Notes: generated from the letters alone by a model not told the origin. Shown: positions 16,285 to 28,033, counted from the first letter of the stretch. The stretch is DNA of 50,941 nucleotides from an uncultured Verrucomicrobiota bacterium (GCA_903907925.1 CAIVQB010000130.1:1-50941), one strand, 5' to 3'. Made by a program: numbers and translations.

Positions 16285-17742
16285 ATGGCCCTGCCGGTAC
16301 TGACCGCGGAAGAAATGAAGGCTTGGGAGGCCGCCACCTGGGCTGCGGGCATCCGCGAAACCGAGGTCATCCGCCGGGTCGGTGAGCGACTCGCGGCAGC
16401 TATTCTTGAACGGACTCGCACCGGGGAGAGTGTTGTTCTCCTGGCCGGCCGGGGCCACAACGGGGACGACACCCGCGCGGTGGTACCGTTCCTTGCCGAC
16501 CGCGAGGTGCATCTGGTTCACGGATTCAAACCCGCCGTTGCCGCCACCGAACTCGCCCTGCTGCTTCGATCGGGTCGCCGCCCCGCGCTGATCGTCGACG
16601 GCCTGTTCGGGATGGGACTGAACCGCGATCTGGAAGCTCCGTGGATTGAGTTCATCGAAGCGATCAACGGCTGCGGCATTCCCATCCTCGCCGTCGATGT
16701 TCCGTCAGGGCTGGACGCCGCCACGGGACGGCCGCGGGGTGCGGCCATTCGGGCGCGTTGGACGGTCACCGTGGGAGCACCGAAGACCGGCTTGTTGGAA
16801 TCCACCGCCTGGGATTACGTTGGCCGGCTTGAGATTCTCGATGAGGTCGGCCTGCTGGTGCGGCCTTCGGGTATTCCACGGCTCCATTCCAACCGGGACG
16901 GGGAAGAACCGGACGCGTGGAAATCGGATCTGTGGTGGACCCGCGATGCCGATTTTACGGGGTTCCCACCACCGCGTCCGGTGGCCTCCCACAAGGGTGA
17001 TTTTGGGCACGTGGTCATTGTCGCCGGTTCGGTGGGATTTCACGGTGCCGCAGTGTTGGCCGCTCGCGCCGCCGCCGCTGCGAGACCGGGGACGGTGACC
17101 GTGATGACGCCTCCCGACGCCTATTCCGTGGTGGCCTCGCAACTGGCGTCGGTCATGGTCCGCCCGTGGGATCCGACCGCGGCGTTGCCCGCCAACACCT
17201 CGACCGTGCTGGTGGGTCCGGGACTGGCCGGAAGGGGACTCAACGCGGAACATCGATCCTGCGCTGTTCAATGGTGGCGGGAATTTCCCGGACCGATGGT
17301 GGTGGATGCCTCCGCATTGGACTGGATTCCGAAACCCGCTCCACCGACGGGAGCGATTCGCATCCTCACGCCGCATCCGGGTGAGGCGGGGCGTCGGCTG
17401 GATCTTTCCGCGGCCGCCGTGAATGCCGGCCGGCCGGCCGCCGTTCGGGCGTTAGCCGACTCGACGGCATGGGTCGTGCTAAAAGGGCATCAGACCCTGG
17501 TGGGAACGGCGACGGGTCCGATCTGGGTCAATTCGACCGGGAATTCCGGCCTTGCCCAGGGCGGAACGGGCGATGTTCTGTCGGGGTTCATCGCCGGATT
17601 GATCGCGCAACCGGGTTTGGCAGCGGATCCGCAGCGGACCCTGCGTTACGCCGTCTGGGAACACGGTCGGGCCGCGGATCGGCTCGAAACGCGCGGACGC
17701 AACTGGACGGCGGTGGAACTCGCGTCGGAAGTCGGGCGATGA
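16285..17742 (+). CDS. nnrD: Bifunctional NAD(P)H-hydrate epimerase / ADP-dependent dehydratase
   Basis: 485 residues. The N-terminal YjeF_N epimerase (about 1-210) has LLAGRGHNGDDTRAV, LIVDGLFGMGLNRD and AVDVPSGLDAATG. The C-terminal YjeF_C dehydratase (about 225-480) has HKGDFGHVVIVAGSVGFHGA, LTPHPGEAGR and the nucleotide-binding NSGLAQGGTGDVLSG. Together they repair damaged NAD(P)HX, the hydrated form of NAD(P)H. ATG 16285 follows the regulator stop by 11 bases, so the two are probably co-transcribed. The canonical N-terminal start (LTAEEMKAWE) is intact. Confidence 0.94.
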   Translation: MALPVLTAEEMKAWEAATWAAGIRETEVIRRVGERLAAAILERTRTGESVVLLAGRGHNGDDTRAVVPFLADREVHLVHGFKPAVAATELALLLRSGRRPALIVDGLFGMGLNRDLEAPWIEFIEAINGCGIPILAVDVPSGLDAATGRPRGAAIRARWTVTVGAPKTGLLESTAWDYVGRLEILDEVGLLVRPSGIPRLHSNRDGEEPDAWKSDLWWTRDADFTGFPPPRPVASHKGDFGHVVIVAGSVGFHGAAVLAARAAAAARPGTVTVMTPPDAYSVVASQLASVMVRPWDPTAALPANTSTVLVGPGLAGRGLNAEHRSCAVQWWREFPGPMVVDASALDWIPKPAPPTGAIRILTPHPGEAGRRLDLSAAAVNAGRPAAVRALADSTAWVVLKGHQTLVGTATGPIWVNSTGNSGLAQGGTGDVLSGFIAGLIAQPGLAADPQRTLRYAVWEHGRAADRLETRGRNWTAVELASEVGR

Positions 17743-17813
17743 CGGGAGAGGCCACCTGTTGTGCCTTTCGTCTCGCGATCACGGATTTCGTTTTCTAGGC
17801 TGGCGGACGTTAC

Positions 17814-20747
17814 ATGAAGCATTGCTTGCTGGTGTTATGGGTCCTCGCGACCCAGTCGGTAGTGAGGGCGGCCGTACCCGTCGAGGCGCCGCCCGCGGTC
17901 CACGGTGCGCGTCCGGCATCTCCGCATCCGGTTCATCCGGCTCGTCCGGCGTCGGATCAGCCCCAATACGACATTGGCGATCCGACGGACGACGAGCAGT
18001 TGTTTCTGGAGTTGATCAACCGGGCCCGGGCGAACCCCGCGACCGAGGGAGCCCGCCTTGCCGCGAGTACTGACTCCAACATCCAGGCGGCGCTCCAAGC
18101 CTACCAGGTCGACCTGACGAAACTGCAGATCGACATTGCCACCAATCCTCCCGCGCCTCCGTTGTCCTTTGAACCCCGCCTCTTGTCCTCGGCCCGGCAG
18201 CATTCGCAGTGGATGCTGGATCACGCCTGGCAGGCGCATGAAGAGACAGATCCGGTGGGCGACATCGATCACATCGTCAATACGACCTTCGACCGGATCA
18301 CCGCGACCGGCTACGACTACGCGACGGCCGGCGAGAATGTGTACGCCTATTCGTTTTCCCCCGAATACGGGCACGCGGGATTTGAGGTGGATTGGGGATT
18401 CGGGCCGGGCGGGGTTCAGTCGGAACTGGGACACCGCCTGAACAATCACAATCTCGACTTCACCGAGGTCGGCATCGGCCTTTTCAACGGCACGCGATCG
18501 GGGCCGGTCGTCGTGCAGGTTTCCGGGACCAACACTATCATCACCAACACGGTCGGTCCCCAGGTTGTGACCGTCGATTTTGGGTCCCGTTTTGATGGCA
18601 TGCCGTTGATCACCGGTGTCGTTCACTATGATTTGAACGGAGACCAGTTTTACGATGTGGGCGAAGGTTTGGAGGGGGTCCGGGTCGATGTCGACAGTGG
18701 GCCGACCTTCGCGGTGACCGCTGGATCGGGTGGGTATGCGATCCCGGCGGTGGAGGGTCCACAGACGGTGACGTTCTCCGGACCGGGTCTCTCACCGGTG
18801 CAGCAAAAAATCGCGGTAACCAACGGCCACAATGCCAAGCTGGATCTGCGCCTCGCCTATCCGCCGCCGATTCTGACCCTGCCGACCCAGGTTTATTCCT
18901 CAGTGCCGAACGTTTTCTCCTGTTCCGCCGTTCCGCTCGCCACGGCCTACGATTTGGAAATCGGTACGGTGGTGCCCTACACGGCGGTCATTGATCCGAA
19001 GAACGGGATCGGCCCATTTTTGCCGGAAGTGACCACGAACGGCACCGCTCCGGCGTACAGCCTTGTTCTCGGTGATTTCTTCACCTCGACGCTCGGATTT
19101 CATCTCGCCAGTCCAACCCAGGACCCGCAGCGGCTGGTGCTCGGGACACGGCTGCGCGTGGGCACGGGGGCCAAGATCTCGTTTGCGACCGAACTGGCGG
19201 TGGCCGGCACCAATCAATATGCGCGGCTCGAAATCTCCACCAACAGCGGCGTCAGTTGGTCGAAGCTGTGGGAACAACGCGGTCGCGCGGTCAATAATTC
19301 GGTGACGATCGAGCCATCGTTCACTGCGCGATCGGTGTCGCTGGTGGCGTATGCCGGTTGGGAATGTTCGTTTCGCTTTTCGTACGTTGTCGAACTGGAT
19401 GCGACCGGCACCGGCAGCTTCCAGATCGGCACCGGCAAGGAGAGCGGCTTCTTCTTCAACGCGGTCAGCTTCACCGCCGTGGATGCCCTCACCCAGACCG
19501 GCTCTCAAACGACGGCCACCAACCTGTTTGTCCTCACTCCGGCATCGACGGGATCGCAGTATCTGCGCGTCTGGCCCAATGCCGGAAGCCGGTCGCTACC
19601 CGCCGGTCCGATCAAGCTGGTATCCGTCGTTGCTCCGTCTGCCGTCGTCCACCTGACCGCGTCGGTGGTCGGAACCGGCTCAGTCGCCGTGTTCCCGCCG
19701 GGTGGAATCTATGCCAAAGGGACGCAGGTGACGCTGACCGCGACCCCGGCGGCGAACTGGAACTTCTCTGGATGGTCCGGAGGTGCGACGGGTACTTACA
19801 ATCCGCTGAACCTCACCCTCCAGGCGGATGCTGCGGTGACGGCAACCTTCGTTCCCGCGACGGTTCAACTCACCACCGCTGTGATCGGAACGGGCACGGT
19901 GACGGTGTCGCCGTCGGGCGGAACTTACGCCAAGGGAACGCCGGTGACGCTGACCGCCACGCCGGGTTATGGCTGGATCTTCTCCGGTTGGTCGGGCGAG
20001 GCTGCGAGTGCGGCAAATCCATTGAACCTGACCTTGTCGGCGGACACGGCCGTAACGGCGACCTTTGTTCCCGCAGTGGTTCAGCTCACCACAGCGGTGG
20101 TTGGAACGGGTTCGGTGTCGGTGTCGCCGCCGGGTGGAACCTACACCCTGGGAACGGCAGTGACGCTCACCGCCACACCCGGTGACGGCTGGACCTTCTC
20201 GGGCTGGTCGGGCGGGGTCATGAGCGCCGCGAATCCGTTGAACTTGACCGTGTCGGCGGACACCGCGGTGACCGCGACGTTTGTTCCCGTGGTGGTCCAG
20301 CTCACCACGGCGGTGGTCGGAACCGGTTCGGTGTCGGTCTCGCCGTCGGGAGGATCGTATCCCAAGGGCACTACCGTGACCCTGACCGCAACGCCGGGAA
20401 CGGATTGGACCTTCTCTGGGTGGTCGGGTTCGGTGACCAGTTCGGCGAATCCGTTGATCCTGATCGTGTCGGCGAATACCGCGGTGATGGCCACGTTTAT
20501 CTCTGCGGTACCGCCGGCGGTGTCGATCACCGCATTGACCGCCGGGTCCGAAGGCACGCTGACCCTCGACTTCGATCTCACCCAGGGAAGCGCCGGAGTG
20601 TTCACCCTCGAAGGGGCGGACAATCCAGTGGGTCCGTGGAATCCGTTGTCGGTGCCGCTGACCACCAACAGTCCGACTAAATTCACCTTCAAACCGATTG
20701 TTCCTGGAAGCAGTCCCGAGAGTTTCTATCGTGTCCGAGTTCAGTGA
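17814..20747 (+). CDS. Large secreted CAP-domain protein with InlB-type B-repeats
   Basis: 977 residues. Signal peptide (MKHCLLVLWVLATQSVVRA), then a CAP/SCP-like domain (about 55-240): ELINRARANPATEG, ARQHSQWMLDH, ATAGENVYAYS, LGHRLNNHN. Next is an SdrD-like B-type domain (VVHYDLNGDQFYDVGEGLEG, about 265-350), then a region shared with the next gene (FHLASPTQDPQRLVLGTRL, ARLEISTNSGVSWSKLW). Four 72-residue repeats follow (613-900) of the divergent InlB B-repeat type, each with VTLTATP and FSGWSG. The last 75 residues end in ESFYRVRVQ. The product is extracellular or surface-bound; its activity is unknown. Confidence 0.85.
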   Translation: MKHCLLVLWVLATQSVVRAAVPVEAPPAVHGARPASPHPVHPARPASDQPQYDIGDPTDDEQLFLELINRARANPATEGARLAASTDSNIQAALQAYQVDLTKLQIDIATNPPAPPLSFEPRLLSSARQHSQWMLDHAWQAHEETDPVGDIDHIVNTTFDRITATGYDYATAGENVYAYSFSPEYGHAGFEVDWGFGPGGVQSELGHRLNNHNLDFTEVGIGLFNGTRSGPVVVQVSGTNTIITNTVGPQVVTVDFGSRFDGMPLITGVVHYDLNGDQFYDVGEGLEGVRVDVDSGPTFAVTAGSGGYAIPAVEGPQTVTFSGPGLSPVQQKIAVTNGHNAKLDLRLAYPPPILTLPTQVYSSVPNVFSCSAVPLATAYDLEIGTVVPYTAVIDPKNGIGPFLPEVTTNGTAPAYSLVLGDFFTSTLGFHLASPTQDPQRLVLGTRLRVGTGAKISFATELAVAGTNQYARLEISTNSGVSWSKLWEQRGRAVNNSVTIEPSFTARSVSLVAYAGWECSFRFSYVVELDATGTGSFQIGTGKESGFFFNAVSFTAVDALTQTGSQTTATNLFVLTPASTGSQYLRVWPNAGSRSLPAGPIKLVSVVAPSAVVHLTASVVGTGSVAVFPPGGIYAKGTQVTLTATPAANWNFSGWSGGATGTYNPLNLTLQADAAVTATFVPATVQLTTAVIGTGTVTVSPSGGTYAKGTPVTLTATPGYGWIFSGWSGEAASAANPLNLTLSADTAVTATFVPAVVQLTTAVVGTGSVSVSPPGGTYTLGTAVTLTATPGDGWTFSGWSGGVMSAANPLNLTVSADTAVTATFVPVVVQLTTAVVGTGSVSVSPSGGSYPKGTTVTLTATPGTDWTFSGWSGSVTSSANPLILIVSANTAVMATFISAVPPAVSITALTAGSEGTLTLDFDLTQGSAGVFTLEGADNPVGPWNPLSVPLTTNSPTKFTFKPIVPGSSPESFYRVRVQ
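19650..20513 (+). repeat. Four tandem 216-bp intragenic repeats
   Basis: Units at 19650-19865, 19866-20081, 20082-20297 and 20298-20513, in frame, each coding 72 residues. The pattern is QLTTAVVGTGSVSVSP, then VTLTATPG, FSGWSG, NPLNLT and TAVTATF. Units 2-4 are the most alike at the DNA level; unit 1 is the most divergent. Such arrays change copy number by recombination or slippage. Confidence 0.95.
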
Positions 20748-20834
20748 GCCGAGAGGGTCTGGCGTGGAGATCGGGTCGGTAACCGAGTGAGTGGCGTTGG
20801 ACGTGCTTCGGATGCGATGTTCATGGAATTGATT

Positions 20835-22919
20835 ATGAAACGGTCGACCGGATGGAATCGTGGCTTCGGATGCTGGGCGGCATCGCAATGGCTGCTTGGC
20901 GCCGCGATCGCCGGTGGGTTGGATCCGGTGATCCCGCTCGTGGATTTGGGTGAAGCGCCCCAGGCCCCACGGGATGCGGTGGTTGCTCCGGGAACGGGCC
21001 AGATACGTCCGCTTTCGGTGACCGGCGGCTTCACGGTGACCACGGCCTCCCGCGAGGCGAGCCGGGTATTTTACAGCACGGTCTATGCAGCGTCTGAAGG
21101 CATTCCCGAGGGATGGACGGGCAACATCCTGAGCGGCGTGCCGGGGACCAACAGTCCCCAGTTTGACGAAGCGGTTTTGCGGAGGATCAATTACTACCGC
21201 GCCATGGCCGGCGTGCCGGCGGCGGTGACGTTTGATCCCGACTACGCCCGCAAGACGCAGCAGGCGGCCTTGATGATGAGTGCCAACCGGCAGTTGAGTC
21301 ACACGCCGCCGACCACTTGGATCTATTACACGGCCGAAGGGGCCGAGGCTGCCGGGAAATCGAACCTGGCACTGGGTTATTCGGGTCCGGCGGCGATCGA
21401 TGGGTTGATCTTTGACACTGGGGCGAACAACACGGCGGCCGGACACCGGCGATGGTTTCTCTATCCGCAAACCCAGAAAATGGGGACCGGGAACGTCTCC
21501 TCAGACCAGGGTTATCCGTCGTCGGATGCCACCTGGGTGATCGATTCAAACTATGGTTTAACCCGGCCGGCCACACGGGATGACTTTGTCGCGTGGCCGC
21601 CCGCGGGATTCGTCCCGTATTCGCTCGTGCCGGCCCGCTGGACCTTTTCGTATCCGGGATCGTTCATCGACGCCACCGTCACGGTCACGCGCGACGGCGT
21701 CCCCGTGCCCGTCCGGGTGGATTCGCAGGGGAGCGGTGCGGGTGAAAACTCGATTGTGTTCATCACCGGGGACCTTGATCCGAATTCGGGTCCGGCCACA
21801 CCGTTTGCCCGACCGGCGGTGGATTCCACCAACGTCATCGTGGTGGGCCCCATCCGGGTGGGGGACGGCCAGCAGAAGACCTTCACCTACTCGGCAGTTC
21901 TCTTTGATCCGGCCCGGCCTGGACCCGATGCCGTTGCTGCCACTCTTTCCGGGCCGGACACCGTCATCGCGGGGCAGGGGAGCGATTTCGCTTTCACGCC
22001 GGTTCCCAATGCCGATGCCTATCGGTGGCGGCAGACCGGGCTGGCCGCATATTCCAAAATCGAGGGCGCGGAGGATGCGGTTCCGGCGGTGGAGATTGTC
22101 TCGACGGCGGGATATTCGGTGATTGCCACCGGTGTTGCCGCCAGCGGGTCGAGGTCGTTCCACCTGGCTCATGCCAAGCCGGAGCGCCAGCAGGTGACGC
22201 TGGCCGCCTCACTCCTGGTCAGCGCGACTTCCGAGCTTCGTTTTTCCGCGTTCGTCGGTGTCGGCAGCCCGGCGCAAACGGCCCGGGTCCAGATCACCGC
22301 GGACGGCGGTGGGAACTGGCAGGATGTTTGGACTCGAACCGGTACCAACACGGCGTCGGTCACGGTGCCGAAGGTGGTGTTCCAACCCGTCAGCGTTTCG
22401 TTGGCTCAGTTCTCCGGTCAGGTGGTCCAGGTCCGGTTTCTGTACGATTACCTCGTGCCGGGCGCGCTGTACTACGGTCAAACCGCCAATGGTTTTGGAT
22501 TCCATTTTGACGACGTGGCGGTCACTGGAGCGCAACAGTTGCAGGCCGAGGTGACGAGTCTGGCTACCGCGACCACGCTGCACTTTGTGCCATCGACCGC
22601 CGGGGATTACCTGCTTCAGGTGCAGCCGCGGTTCTTTGGCGAATTCTACGGCGCGTATGGTCCGGTGAAGACAGTCGTGGCGACGACACAGGGATTGACG
22701 GTCACCTCGATTGCCGGCGGATCCGGTTCAACGTTGACGATCGAATTCACCGCTCCGCCCGGGGTGACCAGCGGGTTCCTCCTGGAGCGTTCGGATCAGC
22801 CCGGAGGCGCGTGGGCACTGGCACCTGGAACCGCCACCGCCGGTTTGAATGGACGATTCCGCTTCACCGCCATTGCGACGACCAGTGCGGCAGGATTCTT
22901 CCGGATTCGTACGCCTTGA
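20835..22919 (+). CDS. Second large secreted CAP-domain protein
   Basis: 694 residues from ATG 20835. An export signal covers about residues 1-35 (CWAASQWLLGAAIAGG). The CAP-like domain (about 95-230) shows LRRINYYRAMAGVPA, LMMSANRQLSH and NTAAGHRRWFLYP. The middle region (about 430-560) matches the upstream neighbour (FHLAHAKPERQQVTLAASL, ARVQITADGGGNWQDVW). The last 75 residues resemble its C-terminal domain (FLLERSDQPGGAW, ending FFRIRTP). The two genes are 87 bases apart and appear to be diverged paralogues; this one lacks the InlB-type repeats. The function is unknown; CAP proteins bind lipids, wall components or metals in other systems. Confidence 0.82.
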   Translation: MKRSTGWNRGFGCWAASQWLLGAAIAGGLDPVIPLVDLGEAPQAPRDAVVAPGTGQIRPLSVTGGFTVTTASREASRVFYSTVYAASEGIPEGWTGNILSGVPGTNSPQFDEAVLRRINYYRAMAGVPAAVTFDPDYARKTQQAALMMSANRQLSHTPPTTWIYYTAEGAEAAGKSNLALGYSGPAAIDGLIFDTGANNTAAGHRRWFLYPQTQKMGTGNVSSDQGYPSSDATWVIDSNYGLTRPATRDDFVAWPPAGFVPYSLVPARWTFSYPGSFIDATVTVTRDGVPVPVRVDSQGSGAGENSIVFITGDLDPNSGPATPFARPAVDSTNVIVVGPIRVGDGQQKTFTYSAVLFDPARPGPDAVAATLSGPDTVIAGQGSDFAFTPVPNADAYRWRQTGLAAYSKIEGAEDAVPAVEIVSTAGYSVIATGVAASGSRSFHLAHAKPERQQVTLAASLLVSATSELRFSAFVGVGSPAQTARVQITADGGGNWQDVWTRTGTNTASVTVPKVVFQPVSVSLAQFSGQVVQVRFLYDYLVPGALYYGQTANGFGFHFDDVAVTGAQQLQAEVTSLATATTLHFVPSTAGDYLLQVQPRFFGEFYGAYGPVKTVVATTQGLTVTSIAGGSGSTLTIEFTAPPGVTSGFLLERSDQPGGAWALAPGTATAGLNGRFRFTAIATTSAAGFFRIRTP

Positions 22920-22968
22920 ATCTTCGGGACAGGGGCACTTTGCGGAATGCAGACCTTGCAACCCGCGC

Positions 22969-22997
22969 TTACTCAGACGGAAAGGGCTGCTTATAAT
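22969..22997 (+). promoter_or_regulatory. Candidate promoter for sdhCAB
   Basis: A perfect -10 hexamer TATAAT at 22992-22997 lies 90 bases before the sdhC start in GC-rich surroundings. At 17-base spacing the -35 position reads TTACTC, a weak match to TTGACA. The -10 is unusual for this DNA; the -35 is not convincing. Confidence 0.45.
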
Positions 22998-23087
22998 CCT
23001 CGGTGATGCGTTGACGGTGGTGGGTTTACGCCATTAGATCCGCTGTACTTGTCCACCCGCAGCACGGGGGTGGATGCGGATGAGTCG

Positions 23088-23867
23088 ATGAACCTTCTTT
23101 TTCAGATCTGGCGATCTTCCCTCGGGAAGAAGTACATCATGGCGTTGAGCGGCGCGGGATTGTTCCTGTTCGTCGTGGGCCATCTGGTGGGCAACCTCCA
23201 GTTTTTCCTCGAGCCCGCGGCGATCAATCGCTACGGACATTTCCTCAAGTCCACGCCGGAATTGCTGTGGCCGGCGCGGATCGGGCTTCTCACCCTGATT
23301 GCGCTTCATGTTCTGTCGGCGATCCGGTTGAGCGCCGAAAACAAGGCTGCCCGTCCGCAGGCGTACGGCGCTGGCGTTGCCCCCAAGGATGCCTCCCTGG
23401 CCTCGCGGACGATGTTGATGTCGGGCTTGGTGATCGCTGCGTTCATCCTCTACCACCTGCTGCACTTCACGGTGCAGGTGCCGGAAGTGAATTTTGCGGG
23501 CACCGATTTCGATCAACTGTACGAACCGAACAGCGGCGGGGCGGATGTCTTCGCCATGATCGTCTGCGGATTCAGCGTGTGGTACGTCTCTTTGTTTTAT
23601 CTGGTGGCGGTCGGCCTGCTGTGTGTCCACCTCGGTCACGGCGTGGCCGCGATGTTTCAATCCCTCGGTCTCCGCAACCACACCTGGGCGCCGCGAATCG
23701 CCATCGCCGCCCGGGTGGCCGCGGTGCTCATTTTCCTCGGGTACGCCTCGATTCCCGTTTCGGTCCTGCTGGGCCGCGGGCGCGAGTATGCGCGCCGGAT
23801 TCAAGCCGGGGTTGCACCTGACAAGGCCGGGTCCGGAATCAAAGCCGTGAAAGGAGTCCAGAAGTAA
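23088..23867 (+). CDS. sdhC: Succinate dehydrogenase cytochrome b subunit
   Basis: 259 residues from ATG 23088 ([20 protein letters not shown]). It is a B-type (b558) membrane anchor with five hydrophobic segments and well-placed His residues for two hemes: [33 protein letters not shown] and [14 protein letters not shown]. It anchors SdhAB and passes electrons to quinone. An earlier TTG at 23049 is in frame but adds an atypical N-terminus. First gene of sdhCAB, with sdhA one base later. Confidence 0.93.
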   Translation: MNLLFQIWRSSLGKKYIMALSGAGLFLFVVGHLVGNLQFFLEPAAINRYGHFLKSTPELLWPARIGLLTLIALHVLSAIRLSAENKAARPQAYGAGVAPKDASLASRTMLMSGLVIAAFILYHLLHFTVQVPEVNFAGTDFDQLYEPNSGGADVFAMIVCGFSVWYVSLFYLVAVGLLCVHLGHGVAAMFQSLGLRNHTWAPRIAIAARVAAVLIFLGYASIPVSVLLGRGREYARRIQAGVAPDKAGSGIKAVKGVQK

Positions 23868-23868
23868 C

Positions 23869-25827
<1,959 letters not shown>

Positions 25828-25885
25828 ACCCCCTTCCGAAACGGGGTTCGAAACTCCATTCGCGGAACCCAGCCAAAGTTTCCCC

Positions 25886-26659
25886 ATGAAAGTGACGTTG
25901 AAAGTCTGGCGCCAAAAGGACAGCCATTCGCCCGGCGAGTTTAAGACCTATGTCTCGCCCGAGCTGAACGCGAACATGTCGTTCCTCGAGATGCTCGACG
26001 TGGTGAATGAGGAGCTCGCGGTGTCGGGTGAGGAGCCCATCGCCTTCGACCACGATTGCCGTGAGGGCATTTGCGGGACCTGCTCGCTGGTCATCGACGG
26101 CAAGCCGCACGGGCCGCACAAGGGCATCGCCACCTGCCAGACCTACATGCGCAGTTTTTCCGATGGCGATCAGATCGTCGTCGAGCCGTTTCGCGCCAGG
26201 GCGTTTCCGCTGATCCGCGACCTGGTGGTGGATCGCAAGGCCTTCGACCGCATCCAGCAGGCCGGCGGTTTCATCAGCGTCCGCACCGGGGCCGCCCCCG
26301 ACGCCAATTCCATTCCGGTGCCGAAGGAGAATGCCGATCTCGCGATGGACGCCGCCCAATGTATCGGCTGCGGCGCCTGCGTGGCCGCCTGCAAGAATGC
26401 GAGTGCCATGCTCTTCGTTGCCGCCAAAGTCTCCCACTTTGGTTTGATGCCCCAGGGCCAGCCCGAGCGGCATCGCCGGGTGAAGGCGATGGTTGATCAA
26501 ATGGACGCCGAAGGTTTCGGCAACTGCACCGTGACCGGTTCGTGCGAGGCGGTCTGCCCGAAAGAGATCAGCCTGGATTTCATCGCCCGGATGAATCGCG
26601 ATTACCTGATCGCACTGCTCAAAGGCGATCCCAAGTCCACTCAGGGCGGCGCCGGCTGA
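25886..26659 (+). CDS. sdhB: Succinate dehydrogenase iron-sulfur subunit
   Basis: 257 residues. The N-terminal [2Fe-2S] ferredoxin domain has [15 protein letters not shown] and the later Cys in IATCQTY. The C-terminal domain carries [13 protein letters not shown] and CEAVCPKEI, which bind the [4Fe-4S] and [3Fe-4S] clusters. It passes electrons from SdhA to the cytochrome b subunit. It follows sdhA by 58 bases, and the operon ends here. Confidence 0.96.
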   Translation: MKVTLKVWRQKDSHSPGEFKTYVSPELNANMSFLEMLDVVNEELAVSGEEPIAFDHDCREGICGTCSLVIDGKPHGPHKGIATCQTYMRSFSDGDQIVVEPFRARAFPLIRDLVVDRKAFDRIQQAGGFISVRTGAAPDANSIPVPKENADLAMDAAQCIGCGACVAACKNASAMLFVAAKVSHFGLMPQGQPERHRRVKAMVDQMDAEGFGNCTVTGSCEAVCPKEISLDFIARMNRDYLIALLKGDPKSTQGGAG

Positions 26660-26697
26660 GGAGCTTGGGTCAGGACCTCCACCCGGCTCTTCGTCTT

Positions 26698-26841
26698 CCT
26701 CTTTTTCTTAATCTTAATCCTAATCTTGATCGCACATTCAAGTTCCGGCCCCGAACTAGTTTCGGGGTGAGACTGCGATTTGGGTTAAGATTACGATGAA
26801 GATTACGATGAAGATTACGATTAAGAGTAGGAGTAAGAGGG
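26698..26841. repeat. AT-rich simple repeat arranged as a long imperfect inverted repeat
   Basis: Left arm 26698-26734 is made of TTAATC-type words (CTTAATCTTAATCCTAATC). Right arm 26774-26841 contains three 12-base units AAGATTACGATG (26787-26822) and ends in AGAGTAGGAGTAAGAGG. The arms are roughly complementary. Between them is a perfect hairpin CCCCGAA-CTAGT-TTCGGGG (26749-26767). It lies downstream of sdhB and of the convergent outer-membrane protein gene, so it may end both transcripts, but there is no U-run. The remaining bases to 26983 show no gene. Confidence 0.8.
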
Positions 26842-26983
26842 AATGAAGTGGGTCGGCCAAACGTGATGCCGATGGGGTTCGCCCCGCCTCGGGATCGATT
26901 CTTCAAAAGAAAAAGCGGCGGTGACTTGCGCCACCACCGCCAGGAAGGAGCCGGATCGGATGGGTCCGGCAAACGGGCACTTA

Positions 26984-27844
26984 CTAGAAACGCCAACTGA
27001 TGTCGACTGTAAAACGATCCTTAAAGATATCGGTTTGCCGGGTGACCTCGATTTCATAGGCAAATCCCAGGTCCAGATTGGACTTCAAACGACTCCGGAA
27101 GCCGCCCCCGACTGCAGCCTGCGTCTGGCCATTGGCGTGGCCGCTGCCGAAGTTGATCAGATCAAAACCCTCGGTGTTGATCGCCAGTCCGCCCGCCGCA
27201 TTCAGGGTGCTGAACGCATTCACTGCCACGAACGGGGTGAACCACTGGCAGACGTAGTAGTCGAGCTGCCCGCTGTAATGGAGCGAGGCGGTGTTCTTGC
27301 TGAAGTCGTTCGGAACGCGGGCACCGACGTTGGCGGAGGCGTGGAAGTCGCCGAACCCCTTGATGGCCGAGACGAACACGTTCCATTCACCCTTCCCGTT
27401 ACCCTGGAAAACCTTCTCGTTCCCAGTGGGCAGCGTGACGGTGAAGCCGGGGGTCAACTGGAACTGGTTCGCGTCGTCGCGGATCACGGCGTACTTCAAT
27501 CCCGCCGCCAGATCCGCCCAGCCACCGCGGTTGCCGATGCCGGGCGTGTGGGTATCGATGTAGCCGTCCTTGGTGGCGATCAGCGCCAGGCGATCGTTCA
27601 AGGCGTAGCGCAACTGGAGCGCATAGACATCAATGGACCCGCCGCCAACGAATCCATCGTCGAGCCGATGGTGGAGGAACAGCGGGCGCACTTCGCTTTG
27701 GATCTGCGCGCTCTCGAAGAAGATGGGGTTGGTGACCGGATTGGCCGCATGTTCCAGCCAGTCCCCGGTGGCCAGTGCGGGCGCGGCGAGGGAGGTGGCG
27801 GCGGCAAGAGTGAGGGCGGAGGTTTTGATGGATGGAGTTCTCAT
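26984..27844 (-). CDS. Putative outer-membrane beta-barrel protein (phenol-degradation MetA-like family)
   Basis: 286 residues from ATG 27844, with a signal peptide (MRTPSIKTSALTLAAATSLA, cleaved after APALA). Alternating beta strands dominate, with LTPGFTVTLPTGNEK and the C-terminal FTVDISWRF, whose terminal Phe is typical of outer-membrane barrels. The motif 'GF...LPTG' is common in the 'MetA pathway of phenol degradation' transporter family. The substrate is unknown. The frame is open upstream to 27940 but without a signal peptide there. Confidence 0.72.
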   Translation of the reverse strand: MRTPSIKTSALTLAAATSLAAPALATGDWLEHAANPVTNPIFFESAQIQSEVRPLFLHHRLDDGFVGGGSIDVYALQLRYALNDRLALIATKDGYIDTHTPGIGNRGGWADLAAGLKYAVIRDDANQFQLTPGFTVTLPTGNEKVFQGNGKGEWNVFVSAIKGFGDFHASANVGARVPNDFSKNTASLHYSGQLDYYVCQWFTPFVAVNAFSTLNAAGGLAINTEGFDLINFGSGHANGQTQAAVGGGFRSRLKSNLDLGFAYEIEVTRQTDIFKDRFTVDISWRF

Positions 27845-27950
27845 GACGGGTGTCAGAATGAGCCGAAGCCCCAGTGTCCGCCTGACATCCCTTGGCTCTT
27901 TCTTTGCGTGTCTTGTTCTGGGATGCGACCTCGCCGGCAACCCCGGAGAT

Positions 27951-28033
27951 GGGATCGGGACACGATGCGCCGAATGAGCCGAATCCGATCAGCCCCTCAG
28001 GAATTCGTGTGAATCCGTGAAATCGGTGTCCTC
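27951..28033 (+). repeat. Dispersed repeat family C, copy 2
   Basis: Contains GAATGAGCCGAATCCGATC, then CAGGAATTCGTGTGAATCCG and TGAAATCGGTGTCC. It is the closest match to copy 4 at 46498. It lies between the divergent barrel-protein and DUF1080 genes and ends about 85 bases before the latter's start. Confidence 0.85.
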
